Position numbers and translations under genes: made by a program. Positions 17,546 through 27,500 of a stretch of 64,000 nucleotides of DNA are shown here, in pieces. The stretch is from Treponema vincentii (GTDB lineage Bacteria > Spirochaetota > Spirochaetia > Treponematales > Treponemataceae): the NCBI RefSeq assembly GCF_018336815.1, contig NZ_CP050497.1:682001-746000 (forward strand), given 5' to 3'. The notes beneath the pieces are model-generated. The model saw only the letters and a list, made by a program, of their open reading frames with translations. It was not told the origin of the DNA and searched no databases. Position 1 is the stretch's first letter. Every line of letters begins with the position of its first letter.

Positions 17546-17604
17546 GGGACGTTTTCTAGGAGAACCTATGAGATTACATATACAACACATACGGGACGGC
17601 TCTC

Positions 17605-18825
17605 ATGTTTGAAGATATTCTTTCAGCCTTGCAGAACTTCCGGCACAATAAGATGCGCACGCTCCTGTCGCTTTTAGGAATTATGATTGGGGTATGCTCG
17701 GTTGTTATTACGATGAATTTGAGCCGCTCGCTGGAAGCAAGCGTTGCTTTGGTGTTTAAGGATTTAAGCAGTTCGATGGTCGCCGTGTGGCCTTCGTCGT
17801 GGCGGAATGCTGCTATTACATTTAATGACCGTTATGCTGATATGCTGAAAAAAAAGATACCGCAGATAAAACGCGTTTTTTGGTTTGATTCGTTTAATGC
17901 TGCGGTCATGCGCGGCCGACTGAATGCCGGATCTAAAGAATGCTATGGTATAGAATACGGGTACATGGAAGCGCAGAAATGGCATCTTGACTACGGTATG
18001 GGTTTTACCGCTTCGGATTTTATGACCGGTGCGCAGAAGGTTATTATCGGGGAAGATATTGCCAAAGGTTTATTCCCTGAAGGAGGCGCCGTCGGCAAGA
18101 AGCTGACGTTATCGGTAAATAACGGAAATGCTGCGCCGCTGCTTTTTACGTGTACGGTTATCGGTGTGCTTAAAACAAAAGAAACGGCAATGGGACAGAT
18201 GCAGCGGTATGTACTGATACCGCGTTCGTTTATGGCAATGCAGCTTGGCCGCAAGAAAGCTGACTCGGTTGATGTTGAGTTGTACGATACTGTAATGGAT
18301 ATCGAAGCGGTTGAAGAGGCAATTAAAGCAGCATCCGACGAATATGCAAACAGTAAAAATACGGTGCGGATATGGTCGGCACAATCGATGCAAAAGCAGA
18401 TTCAGAGCAGTCTTGCGATGATTGCCGCCGTGCTATCCGGTATTGCAGGGCTTTCGCTGTTGATAGGCGGTGTCGGCATTATGAACATTATGCTCGTAAC
18501 CGTTGCGGAGCGGCGACAGGAAATCGGCATCCGTAAAGCAATCGGCGCTACGACGGGGGCAATCCTTTCGCAGTTCTTAACGGAATCGGCCGCCATCAGT
18601 ATTGTCGGCGGCGGTATCGGTCTTGCAGCAGGTTTTTTAATCAGTCTTGTCGCCGTTACGCCGATTTTATCTCAGTTCTCAGGCGGTAGCGATGTTGTAT
18701 TATCGTTCAATATGCGCGGAGCATTGCTGGCGTTTTTAATTTCCGCAGGAGCAGGTATTTTCTTCGGGCTGTACCCCGCATGGCAGGCCGGCAAACTCGA
18801 TCCCGTCAAGGCGCTGGAGGAATAA
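17605..18825 (+). CDS. MacB-type ABC permease (first of two)
   Basis: A 406-residue permease of the MacB/LolCE type with four membrane helices: one near the N-terminus (LLSLLGIMIGVCSVVITM) and three after residue about 270 (IAAVLSGIAGLSLLIGGVGI; SIVGGGIGLAAGFLISLVAV; LLAFLISAGAGIFFGLYPA). The large periplasmic MacB-core domain lies between. FtsX-type motif MNIMLVTVAERRQEIGIRKA is clear, as is the C-terminal PAWQAGKLDPVKALEE. Unlike E. coli MacB the ATPase is a separate protein. The gene follows AGGAGAACC about 30 bases upstream and TTCTCATG; it is now separated from the ATPase by the TA cassette. Confidence 0.87.
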   Translation: MFEDILSALQNFRHNKMRTLLSLLGIMIGVCSVVITMNLSRSLEASVALVFKDLSSSMVAVWPSSWRNAAITFNDRYADMLKKKIPQIKRVFWFDSFNAAVMRGRLNAGSKECYGIEYGYMEAQKWHLDYGMGFTASDFMTGAQKVIIGEDIAKGLFPEGGAVGKKLTLSVNNGNAAPLLFTCTVIGVLKTKETAMGQMQRYVLIPRSFMAMQLGRKKADSVDVELYDTVMDIEAVEEAIKAASDEYANSKNTVRIWSAQSMQKQIQSSLAMIAAVLSGIAGLSLLIGGVGIMNIMLVTVAERRQEIGIRKAIGATTGAILSQFLTESAAISIVGGGIGLAAGFLISLVAVTPILSQFSGGSDVVLSFNMRGALLAFLISAGAGIFFGLYPAWQAGKLDPVKALEE

Positions 18826-18845
18826 GTGTACATATAATCTACGGT

Positions 18846-18944
18846 GTTTGCCGAACGGCAAACTCGGAATTAAATTAAGACACACTATTTGTGTGGCTTA
18901 ATTTAATATTCCTTTTGTGCAAAATTTTGAATAAAATTTTGCAC
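18846..18944. repeat. three consecutive hairpins between the permease genes
   Basis: GTTTGCC/GGCAAAC (18846-18863, loop GAAC), ATTAAATTAAG/CTTAATTTAAT with inner CACAC/GTGTG around loop TATTT (18869-18907), and a perfect 12-bp stem GTGCAAAATTTT/AAAATTTTGCAC with loop GAAT (18917-18944). They follow the first permease stop. The TATTT loop is shared with hairpins at 44487-44519 and 50414-50449. Confidence 0.6.
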
Positions 18945-18992
18945 TATTTTTAGGGAAGAAGGGTAAACACATCAGAGCAATAAGTTCAAATA

Positions 18993-19073
18993 CCGCAGAA
19001 TAAGGGAGGTTGGACGGCCATTTGAACCGCAAAGAGGTTCAACTCTGGACGGACAGCCTCACTTATTCTGCGG
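18993..19073. repeat. 81-nt structured palindromic element
   Basis: CCGCAGAATAAG (18993-19004) pairs perfectly with CTTATTCTGCGG (19062-19073); inside, GAGG/CCTC (19006-19009/19057-19060) and TTGAACC/GGTTCAA (19022-19028/19036-19042) extend the fold with an internal loop. It sits 45 bases before the second permease. It could be a leader RNA structure, a small RNA or a non-autonomous mobile palindrome. Confidence 0.5.
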
Positions 19074-19117
19074 GCGAACACTACTAGAATCTGATGCGTT
19101 TACCCTGAGGATCAGCT

Positions 19118-20341
19118 ATGTTAGAAGATTTTATCAATGCGTTCGGTAATTTCCGCAGTAAGAAATTGCGGACGGTACTGTCGCTTTTAGGTATTGCAAT
19201 CGGTGTTACCGTTGTTACGGTTATCAGCAACATCGGCAGCTCTATGCAGATCAGTATGGCAAAATTATTCAACCTTGATGCGATGAATATGATCCAAATT
19301 GAGCCGCGGTGGGATTTTGATAAACAAAAGAGCCATATCAAACTGACTGAAAAATACCGCGAAGCACTGGAAAAAAATGTACCGCTTGTAAAAAATGTAT
19401 TTTACTCAGGCTTTTTCAGCGCAACGGTTTCGCATAATTCATTTTATCTGAAAAATCAGCGGATAGTCGGCATCGAATACGGTGCGCTTGAGGCAAACGG
19501 GTACGAATGGTCTTATGGGAAGAGCTTTAGCCTTGATGATTTTGCGAACCGACGGCACAAGATTATTCTGGTTGAAGATGAAGCAAAGGTTCTGTTCCCC
19601 GAAGGAAATGCGGTTGGAAAAAGGGTTACACTTACCGTTCCGTATAATCAGGGGCGCCAGTTTATTCCATTTTCATTTGAAGTATGCGGTGTTGTAAAGC
19701 CGCGCAATCGGTTTTCCAATATCGGTTCTTTTATGGTGCCGCGGTCATTTGTTGCAGAGGATATGGGTATCGGCAAAAACAATTCGGATATTGCTTCGGT
19801 GCAGATTTACGATCCGGCATATATTGACGAAGCAACGGCGCAGATAAAGGCATTTTCCGATTCGTTTGCCAAAACAGAAAACGCCTTATGGACGTTTTCG
19901 GAAAAAGATCTGATGAACCGGATCAATTCGCAAATCGGGCTTGTCAGCGTCGTGCTTACGGTGATCGCGGTTATGTCGCTTTTGGTCGGCGGCATCAATA
20001 TTATGAATATTATGCTGGTTACCGTAACAGAGCGGAAAAAGGAAATCGGTATCCGCAAGGCACTTGGAGCAAGCGAAGCGGTTATCCGCAATCAGTTTTT
20101 GGTTGAATCCGCCACGTTGAGCTTGACAGGCGGTATATTCGGGATATTGTTTGGCGGAGGACTGAGCATACTTTTGGTACAGACCGTCTTTCAGTCCGAC
20201 AATTTTAAGATGGTCTTTAGCCCGAATATATCAGGGTCGGTTATTGCATTTGCCGTGTCCATCACCATTGGGATTTTCTTCGGTCTCCGGCCGGCGGTTA
20301 AAGCCGCTCGGCTGGATCCGGTTGTTGCATTGGCGGATTAA
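19118..20341 (+). CDS. MacB-type ABC permease (second of two)
   Basis: A 407-residue paralogue of the preceding permease, same topology: N-terminal helix (VLSLLGIAIGVTVVTVISNI), periplasmic core, then VVLTVIAVMSLLVGGINIMN, TGGIFGILFGGGLSILLV and GSVIAFAVSITIGIFFGLRP. FtsX-type motif MNIMLVTVTERKKEIGIRKA and the C-terminal KAARLDPVVALAD are present. With one ATPase for two different permeases, a heterodimeric LolCE-like or MacB-like complex is possible. ATG 19118 lacks a strong Shine-Dalgarno sequence (TGAGGATCAGCT). Confidence 0.86.
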   Translation: MLEDFINAFGNFRSKKLRTVLSLLGIAIGVTVVTVISNIGSSMQISMAKLFNLDAMNMIQIEPRWDFDKQKSHIKLTEKYREALEKNVPLVKNVFYSGFFSATVSHNSFYLKNQRIVGIEYGALEANGYEWSYGKSFSLDDFANRRHKIILVEDEAKVLFPEGNAVGKRVTLTVPYNQGRQFIPFSFEVCGVVKPRNRFSNIGSFMVPRSFVAEDMGIGKNNSDIASVQIYDPAYIDEATAQIKAFSDSFAKTENALWTFSEKDLMNRINSQIGLVSVVLTVIAVMSLLVGGINIMNIMLVTVTERKKEIGIRKALGASEAVIRNQFLVESATLSLTGGIFGILFGGGLSILLVQTVFQSDNFKMVFSPNISGSVIAFAVSITIGIFFGLRPAVKAARLDPVVALAD

Positions 20342-20343
20342 GG

Positions 20344-22474
20344 CTATATCCGAAACTTTCCCACCTCTTGCGCCAAATGCTCAATACTGGTTCTATTTTG
20401 CGCTGTGATAGACACGACTTCTTCTACCGCATTGGTTATTTGTTCGGCGCCGGAAGCAATTTCGGTCATGCTGTCGGTCGTTTCCCGTGTAATTTCCGCT
20501 AGTTTTTGCATCTCTGCAGCAATTTGTCTACCGCCTTCAAGCATTTCTACGGAAGCGGAACTTACCGCTTTCGTTACCTTATTGATGGTCTCGATGGCCG
20601 ATAAAACTTGCGATCCGTTCTCCTCTTGTTCATGCATCAGATCTACAATAGAATCTTCTTTTCTCGAAATTTGGCTGATAAGTTCGTACACGTCGGTAAA
20701 GGTCTTTTCCGCTTGCATACCGGCCTTGGAAACTTGCTCGATAATTTCCGTCGATTCTTTAATAACTGCGCCTATTTGTTTTCCCTGTACGTTGGATTCT
20801 TCGGCAAGTTTTCTAATCTCATCGGCAACAACGGCAAAGCCTTTGCCTGATTCTCCTGCGTGAGCTGCTTCGATAGCAGCATTCATTGCTAAAAGGTTTG
20901 TTTGACTTGCAATATTCTGAATTACCTGACTCGCTTCGAGCAAGGCTTCGGAGCGTTCTGCAATTTGTTTAACAATCTCATTTGCAGTCCGCGCTCCATC
21001 TTTACCGATTTTCATTTGACCGTATGCGATTTTAATCAATTCATCATTTTGAGCGAGCGCCTTGTTGATATGAGTGATATTCTCAGCGGTCTGTGTTATT
21101 AACGCCGAAGACTGCGCAATGCTTTCCGACTGCGTTGTAATTCCTTCAACGAGCAGGCTTAATTTTCCTTGAATTTGCTCACCGGTCGCAGCCGTTTCCG
21201 TTACACCTGTTGCTTGCATTAAAGCTTTTTCTTTTACCGTTGCAACATTACTGCCGATTTCTTTTACTGCGGCCGCCGTTTCTTCCATATTGCTTGATAA
21301 GTCGGAGCCGATGGCAGTCATTTTATCCGCCTCTTCTGTTAAGACGGTGAGCATACGGTGGGTATGCTCCGTTGCCGTATTCAAATTGATCATCAGCCGT
21401 CCGATTTCATCGTTGCGTTTTATCGTTATGCGGTCGGTAAGATCACCTGCCGCAATCTTTGCAAACATAGCCTCAAGCCGTGCAAAATAACGTCTAAGTG
21501 CCCGGGAGGCAATAATTGCCAAAGTGAAATAAATAACAAACATCAGTAGTCCGATGAGGAGCATAATTCTGACGAGCGCATAAAACAACGAGAGAATTTC
21601 CCTTTGTTCTACAATGATAATAAGTTTCCATCCTAATTCGGGAAGCGGAAAGATATAGGCTTTTCTGTTTTTTTCCATCCACTGTAATAGAAACAGTCCC
21701 TTCCTTTTTTTGAATGATTTCCGAGAAAGCAGCATTGACATCTCTTAGGTTTTTAGAATTGAATGCGCTATGGGTTGCATCCGCTAAAATCATTCCGTCA
21801 TCCTGTACGAGCATACAATATCCCGTATCTCCAATTCTGATACTGCTGATAAACGATGTTAAATCCGTTAAATTGATATCCACACCGACACACCCTAGCA
21901 ATGCACCATTACTGTCTTTTACAGCCTTTGTCACCGCTACGACGGGAGTACCATCTGTGGCAATATATACCGGTGTGATAACTATATCGCCGTTCGCTTC
22001 TGCCGCCTGTTTATACCATGGTCTTTGGCGGGGATCGTACCCTAGCTCATCTTCTCCAGTCCATGAAGATGCTATTCCACCCCATCGGGTTCCCATATAG
22101 ACATCTTGAAACTCGGTAAAACTTTTTTCTATAATTCTAAACAGTGTTACAAGCTCCCGCTCCGATCTTCCGGTATGCGTATATATTATTCCCGATTTTT
22201 GCGCTTCTATCGTATAATTGTAAATAGTTTCATCAGCGCCTTGTACGGCAGGATGGGAAGCAAGCATGGTTACAACGTTTTCGCCTTTTTGAATGAGGAG
22301 TTTGATCGATTTTTCGATATTGAAAAATTGTTGAGCAGTAAACTCATTAAATTGTTCGGTATTTCTCTTATAAAGCTCATAGCCGACAACAGCGCTAATA
22401 AAGCTGATAATCGAAATGATCGTTATAGTGATTGCCCGCAAAAGCCTAAAGCGAATGGAAACAGCCTTTTTCAT
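20344..22474 (-). CDS. methyl-accepting chemotaxis protein with dCache sensor (frameshifted)
   Basis: A transmembrane chemoreceptor, 709 residues after correction. TM1 is near residues 12-31 ([20 protein letters not shown]), followed by a dCache-type ligand domain with the [10 protein letters not shown] motif, [14 protein letters not shown] and [13 protein letters not shown]2 lies near 290-315 ([20 protein letters not shown]), then a HAMP domain ([20 protein letters not shown] region) and the signalling tip ([31 protein letters not shown]). The frame breaks at T7 on the plus strand (21668-21674): with A6 in the coding strand [18 protein letters not shown] joins the halves. ATG 22474 follows AAGGAGATTTACC. 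The ligand is likely a small nutrient, unidentified. Confidence 0.92.
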
Positions 22475-22634
22475 GGTAAATCTCCTTTTATAGGGAATTT
22501 TTTTCGATAAAAAGAAAATCTCATTACTGCTTTTCTTTCATGTTTAAGAATGGACATTTTGATAATATGTTTGAAAATACGAGATGGTATAGATACCTTT
22601 CACTCATATCAAGCTTTCCTTGTTAATTCTTTTT

Positions 22635-22664
22635 ATTATATACCATAGTTAACAATATCGTCAA
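22635..22664 (-). promoter_or_regulatory. promoter of the chemoreceptor gene
   Basis: On the minus strand TTGACG (complement of 22659-22664), an 18-base spacer and TATAAT (complement of 22635-22640) lie about 160 bases upstream of the receptor start. Confidence 0.5.
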
Positions 22665-22685
22665 CTTAAATATTCAGAAAAGTAA

Positions 22686-23382
22686 TTACGGCAGCGGGAG
22701 CGGTGTACTGAGAAAGCCGATCGATTGGTCTGTATTTTCTCCGAAACACTGGATATATCGCGCATCCGTAGGTCTATTTTCGAGCGTTTCAAGCGATCCG
22801 TTTTGCCGGTCGCCACCGTTCGGTTGTAGTTGATACACGGAAAGCGGTTGTAAATCGGCGCTCAGCATAATCAAAGAATAGGATGCGCACGCTGCACTAT
22901 CGGTAATGTGTAACGTCCATTGCTCATTTTCCAGCGTAAATTCAAAGGGTAAGAAAGTGAGTATCTGCGGCGCCGCTTGCAGTGAAAAGGCGGTCTCCGT
23001 TTTATTCCCACCCAAATCGGAAGCGGTAAGCGTATATTGCCCTGCGGGAAAAGAAAAAACGGCGAGGATATTTGAACTTATTTGAACCTATCCATTGAGC
23101 ATTCTTTGAATATGCTGCTTCCTGTAAAAAAACGGTATTTTCCCGATGGCAAGACCATTCAAGACCGGTAGCATCTTCGCGTAACGTCAAGTCTTTATAA
23201 TCGTTTCTTCCATCGCCGTCTTCAAGTAATACAAAAGCAGCCAATCGCTCCGTCACGGTGCCTTGTCGGTTATAGCTGTATATCCGCTGTTTTTTTACAA
23301 GCGTAACGGATGGTGTATTAAATGAACAGGCCGCCGACAATAACACGACAAAGAACAGACACGGAAAAGAAAAGCGCTTCAT
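22686..23382 (-). CDS. lipoprotein broken by a 10-bp tandem duplication
   Basis: A predicted lipoprotein of 228 residues after correction: MKRFSFPCLFFVVLLSAAC has a type II lipobox (LSAAC). The mature part contains short beta-rich segments (VTERLAAFVLLEDGDGRNDYK; LAVFSFPAGQYTLTASDLGG) of the sort seen in treponemal surface proteins. No family was recognised. The break lies at TTTGAACTTA/TTTGAACCTA (23071-23090); deleting one 10-bp copy restores AQWIGSNILAVFSFPAGQY and an uninterrupted gene. It starts 5 bases after the stop of the upstream gene and is therefore the last gene of the TPR-protein operon. Confidence 0.7.
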
Positions 23383-23386
23383 CGGC

Positions 23387-24556
23387 CTAGAACATAAAGG
23401 AAAGATTGACAACCGTCAGATCGGAAGCGGCTTTGTTTGCACTGGATTCAAAGTGTACATTTCTACTTTCGCATTGCTCGATTAAATATGAAATATAGTA
23501 CATTCCAAGACTGCAAATATCCGAGCCTTCCGGTAGCGCACGATAAAAATCAATGAGCGAATTTTTATTAATATCCGCTTTCTTCATGTCGTTTATACTT
23601 GCTTTTATTGCTTCCGACGAACTCGCTTTTGCTTTGTTGTACACTGAAATCTGCATCTTTCCCTGTGTCCCGATAGAAGTGGTACTTCCTCCTCCGATTT
23701 TCCATGAAACAAAGACTTTCTCTTCCTTCCTTCTCAGTTCGGCAATAAGTAATTGGCGAACTTTCGGATCGAAAAGCGCGTCTTGAGGATCTTCGATATT
23801 CGGGAAAAGCTGCTTTGCCTCATTTCGCATATTCATGTTTTCTGCGCTTAAAATCAACTCCATCAGCACAAGCGAGATATATTCTGCTATTTTGGTTTTG
23901 TCGATATATTCATTCAAGCTGGTACGGATTGTCCGTATGATGAGGTCAAAATTCGGAGCTGATTTAAACTTGGTAATGATAAACCAAATAAACGGCCGGA
24001 GATTATTGAGGAATTTTTCGCTCAAGAAGAGCTTCATATTTTTATCTGCGGGGGAAAGATCTTCTTTACTGATAAAGGCAGACAGCGGAGCAAGAATTTC
24101 TTTCTTTGTTGTATAGATGAGTTCTTCATTTTTCTTTAAAATCGCCGCCAAATAGTGTTGATTGATGTGCGTTTTTTCATCGATAATATTTGCAGGGTTC
24201 AATCTATTCCATTTTTTTAGTACCGGTGAAGCTAAAATCTGTTTAAATATGAACATATCGTACTGACGGTATAATAGAGAAAATACAATCAATTTTGACA
24301 AGTCCATAATTTCTTGGCGTAAAGAAACCAGTTCAGACTGTGAAATTTCAATCTTTGAAATATAGTTTGCGAGGATGAGGCGTTGAATGTTATCGGGGAC
24401 AAAAGAATCCAAAGAGATTCCATACTCTTCAACATTCCCTGCCAAGGTAAATCGCAGCAGCTTTTTATTTTGCTTAATAAAGAAAGTTGAACCTTCCTGC
24501 GTTAAAACCAACTTAATAGGAAGATTTAATAACCGTTTCTTTTCTCCTGATGCCAT
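23387..24556 (-). CDS. conserved-type cytoplasmic protein of unknown function in the TPR operon
   Basis: A 389-residue protein with no signal peptide or membrane helix and no domain I recognise. It is largely alpha-helical, with a long Leu/Ile-rich central part (residues about 60-260) and a beta-rich tail beginning KVFVSWKIGGGSTTSIGTQG. It sits between the 1,167-residue TPR protein (26 bases upstream) and the lipoprotein. Its position suggests that it works with the membrane-anchored TPR protein, perhaps as a cytoplasmic partner; that is inference from context only. Confidence 0.6.
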   Translation of the reverse strand: MASGEKKRLLNLPIKLVLTQEGSTFFIKQNKKLLRFTLAGNVEEYGISLDSFVPDNIQRLILANYISKIEISQSELVSLRQEIMDLSKLIVFSLLYRQYDMFIFKQILASPVLKKWNRLNPANIIDEKTHINQHYLAAILKKNEELIYTTKKEILAPLSAFISKEDLSPADKNMKLFLSEKFLNNLRPFIWFIITKFKSAPNFDLIIRTIRTSLNEYIDKTKIAEYISLVLMELILSAENMNMRNEAKQLFPNIEDPQDALFDPKVRQLLIAELRRKEEKVFVSWKIGGGSTTSIGTQGKMQISVYNKAKASSSEAIKASINDMKKADINKNSLIDFYRALPEGSDICSLGMYYISYLIEQCESRNVHFESSANKAASDLTVVNLSFMF

Positions 24557-24582
24557 AATCGTTATCCTCGCCTTACTATTTT

Positions 24583-27500
24583 TTAGAGATTAGCCAATAA
24601 CTTTTTAACTTCGGCTGCATTGCGATAATTCGGTTTTTGCTTAAGTAACTGCTCAAAAATCGCCTTTGCCTCCGTTTTATTATCTAGACTAATATACACT
24701 TTTCCAAGCTCATAGTAACTATCCCATGCTTGCGGATTTATTTTGATGATAGCCTGATAGGTGTCGCGCGCATTTTCTTTTAACCCGGCTGATAAGTAGA
24801 CAGCTGCAAGATTTTGCCGTGCATCGATATCTTTCGGCGTAGCTTTTATCGCATTTGTATAATAATCGATAGCTTTTCCGTACTGATTTTTTAGCCCGTA
24901 GAGCTTTCCTAAATTCATATTCACTTCAAAATTTGAAGGCTCCGCCCGATATGCGGCTAATAGATGCTGTTCCGCGCTATCAAGACGCCCTGCTTCAAGC
25001 TGAATCCGCCCAAGGTTGATACGAGGCTTGCTATAGTTTCCGTCAGCTGTAACTGATCTGCTGTAGTAATCCTCGGCTTCGCGCAGCCGATTGTTTTTTT
25101 CGAGCGCTAATCCATACGTGTATAAGAAGCGGGCATCTTTATCGTTAACAGCTAATGCTTTTTGGGCATTTTGCAACGCTTCTGCCGCCTTGCCGAGTTC
25201 AAGTTGTACCGCAGCAAGGTTATAATACGTTACCGGATCGGCATCACCGAGCGTTAACGCTTCTTTAAAATAGCGCTCCGCTTGTTTTGCATCCTTTTGT
25301 TTTGAATACACTTGCGCCATCTCTTTTAAGGCGGAAGTATTTGACGGTTCCAACGCCAGCGCTTTTCGGTAGTTATTAATCGCTTCACCGTAATTGCGCT
25401 TTTTATCCTGCATACGGGCTATTTCAATCCATGCCCGAACGTAATCCGGCTTTAACGCAGCAGCTTTTGAAAAAGCCGTAAGGGCGGCATCATTTGCATT
25501 CATAATCTTATGCGTCATACCGAGATTGAAAAAAGCCGCTTCAAATTGCGGATTTGATTTTACCGCTTGCTCAAAAGCGGTACGTGCCTGCGGATATTTT
25601 TTCTGTGCAAAATACTTTCTGCCCAACTCATAATTGTATTGAGCATTTTGCGGATCAAACCGACGGGCTGCCTCTAATTCCTGCACTGCAAGCGCCGCAT
25701 TGTTTTGGACATCTGCAATTTGAGCATATATATAATGAGCCTTTGCGTCATCGTTTTTAGCTGCTATCGATTTCTTAATATAACCGGATGCCTCGTTCAG
25801 CGCTTGAGTTTTATTAGCCGGCGATGCCTTTGAAAGCGACTGCATAGCCTCCGCCATTTCGCGGTACTGCTCAGCTGCAAAGACCGCATCACCGGAAGGT
25901 ATTTGTCCCGCCGCTTTACTGAAAGCGCTTTGCGCTGCGACAAAATTACCGGCTGCAGCGGCTTTTTTTCCTTGCTGCACCAGTGCGTCTACTTCGCGTT
26001 TTTTAGTTAACAGCTCCGCTTGTGCTTTTTTGGCGGCCGCAGCTTCGGCTGCTGCACGGGCTTGAGCCGCCGCTTGTGTGTTTGCATTATTTGCCGTATT
26101 AGCTTGGTTCGCCTTATTCGCTGCTGCATTGTTTTTTTGCGGTGCAGCTGGTTGTGTTTGCCGTGAAGCAGCCGCATTTGTTTGCTGTGCGGTCTGCGGT
26201 TTTGCAGAGGGGCTTGTTTGCGCTTGCAGCGCCGACTGCGCATCGGCAATTTTTGCAGCTAAGGCTTGTGATTCGGAAGTATTCTTTGCTGCGAGTCCCT
26301 TTTTGATATACTCATCGGCTTTTTTCAATGCACCTGCTTTTGTCTGCTTATCCGTTGAATTTTCCGCCAAGCCAAACATTGCGTCAGCCATTTTGCGGTA
26401 AGATTTTTCTGCAAAATCATTATCTTTAGGCATAAGGCGGCTTGCTCTGTCCAAAGCAAGGATTGCATTATTCAGCTGTTTACGCTGTGCTGCGGCTGTC
26501 CCTTGCGCTATAAGGTTTTCTACCTGTTTGTGTGCAGCGGTTTTAGGCTGCTCTTGCTCTTTGCGCTGCTCTTCGGCTTTTTTCTGAGCAGCGGCTTTAG
26601 CAGCCTGTTCCTGCTGTTTACGCTGCGCCTCGGCTCTTGCCTGTGCAAGCCGCTCCTGCTCTTTGCGCTGTTCTTCGGCTTTTTTCTGAGCAGCGGCTTT
26701 AGCAGCTTGTTCCTGCTGTTTACGCTGCGCCTCGGCTCTTGCCTGTGCAAGCCGCTCCTGCTCTTTGCGTTGTTCTTCGGCTTTTTTCTGCGCGGCAGCT
26801 TGGGCAGCCTGTTCCTGCTGTTTACGCTGCGCCTCGGCTCTTGCCTGTGCAAGCCGCTCCTGCTCTTTGCGCTGTTCTTCAGCTTTTTTCTGCGCGGCAG
26901 CTTGGGCAGCCTGTTCTTGCTGTTTACGCTGCGCCTCAGCTCTTGCCTGCGCAAGCCGCTCCTGCTCTTTGCGTGCATCGAGTATTTTAGCGTACAGATT
27001 GCGGGCGCCGGAGTTGTTCTGTGCGGCGAGCGCTTCTTTAATATAGCTTTCGGCTTTATTTAGCGACGTCTGTAAATCATTCGGATTTGACAGGCGCTGT
27101 GCAAGATTGAGCATTGCATCAGCCATATCCATGTATGAATCGCTTGCGAACTGTTTATTGTCCGGCATCGCGGCTGCCGCTTTATCGAAAGCGGATATAG
27201 CGCCATTCAGCTGCCGCTTGTTTACGGCATTCTTCCCTTGTCCGATCAGTTCCACAACCTGCCTTCGCTGCTGTTCCGCTCGATCCTCTTTGCGTGCGCG
27301 TTCTGCCGCTTGTTGTTGGGCTAACAGCGCCTGCTGCCGTTTTGCTTCGGCCGCTTTTTGGTACTCGTCTATAATATTACTATAAAGCGCACGGGCATCC
27401 GTATTGTTACGAGCTGCAAGAGACTTCTTTATATACCGCTCCGCCTCATCGCGGGCTTTTTGAACGGTTTGAGCATCAGGCGCTGTTTTCGATAATAAAA

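Noticed and set aside
18993-19073. Structured element considered as RNase P, SRP RNA or tmRNA
   Set aside because: None of the hallmark core sequences of these RNAs is present, and the length is too short for RNase P or tmRNA.
26561-26970. Four regular 102-bp repeats considered as a CRISPR-like array
   Set aside because: The units are contiguous with no spacers, stay in one reading frame and encode a coiled coil.
26503-27063. Long open frame opposite the coiled-coil repeats
   Set aside because: Antisense shadow of a repetitive gene; Leu/Phe-rich low-complexity translation.
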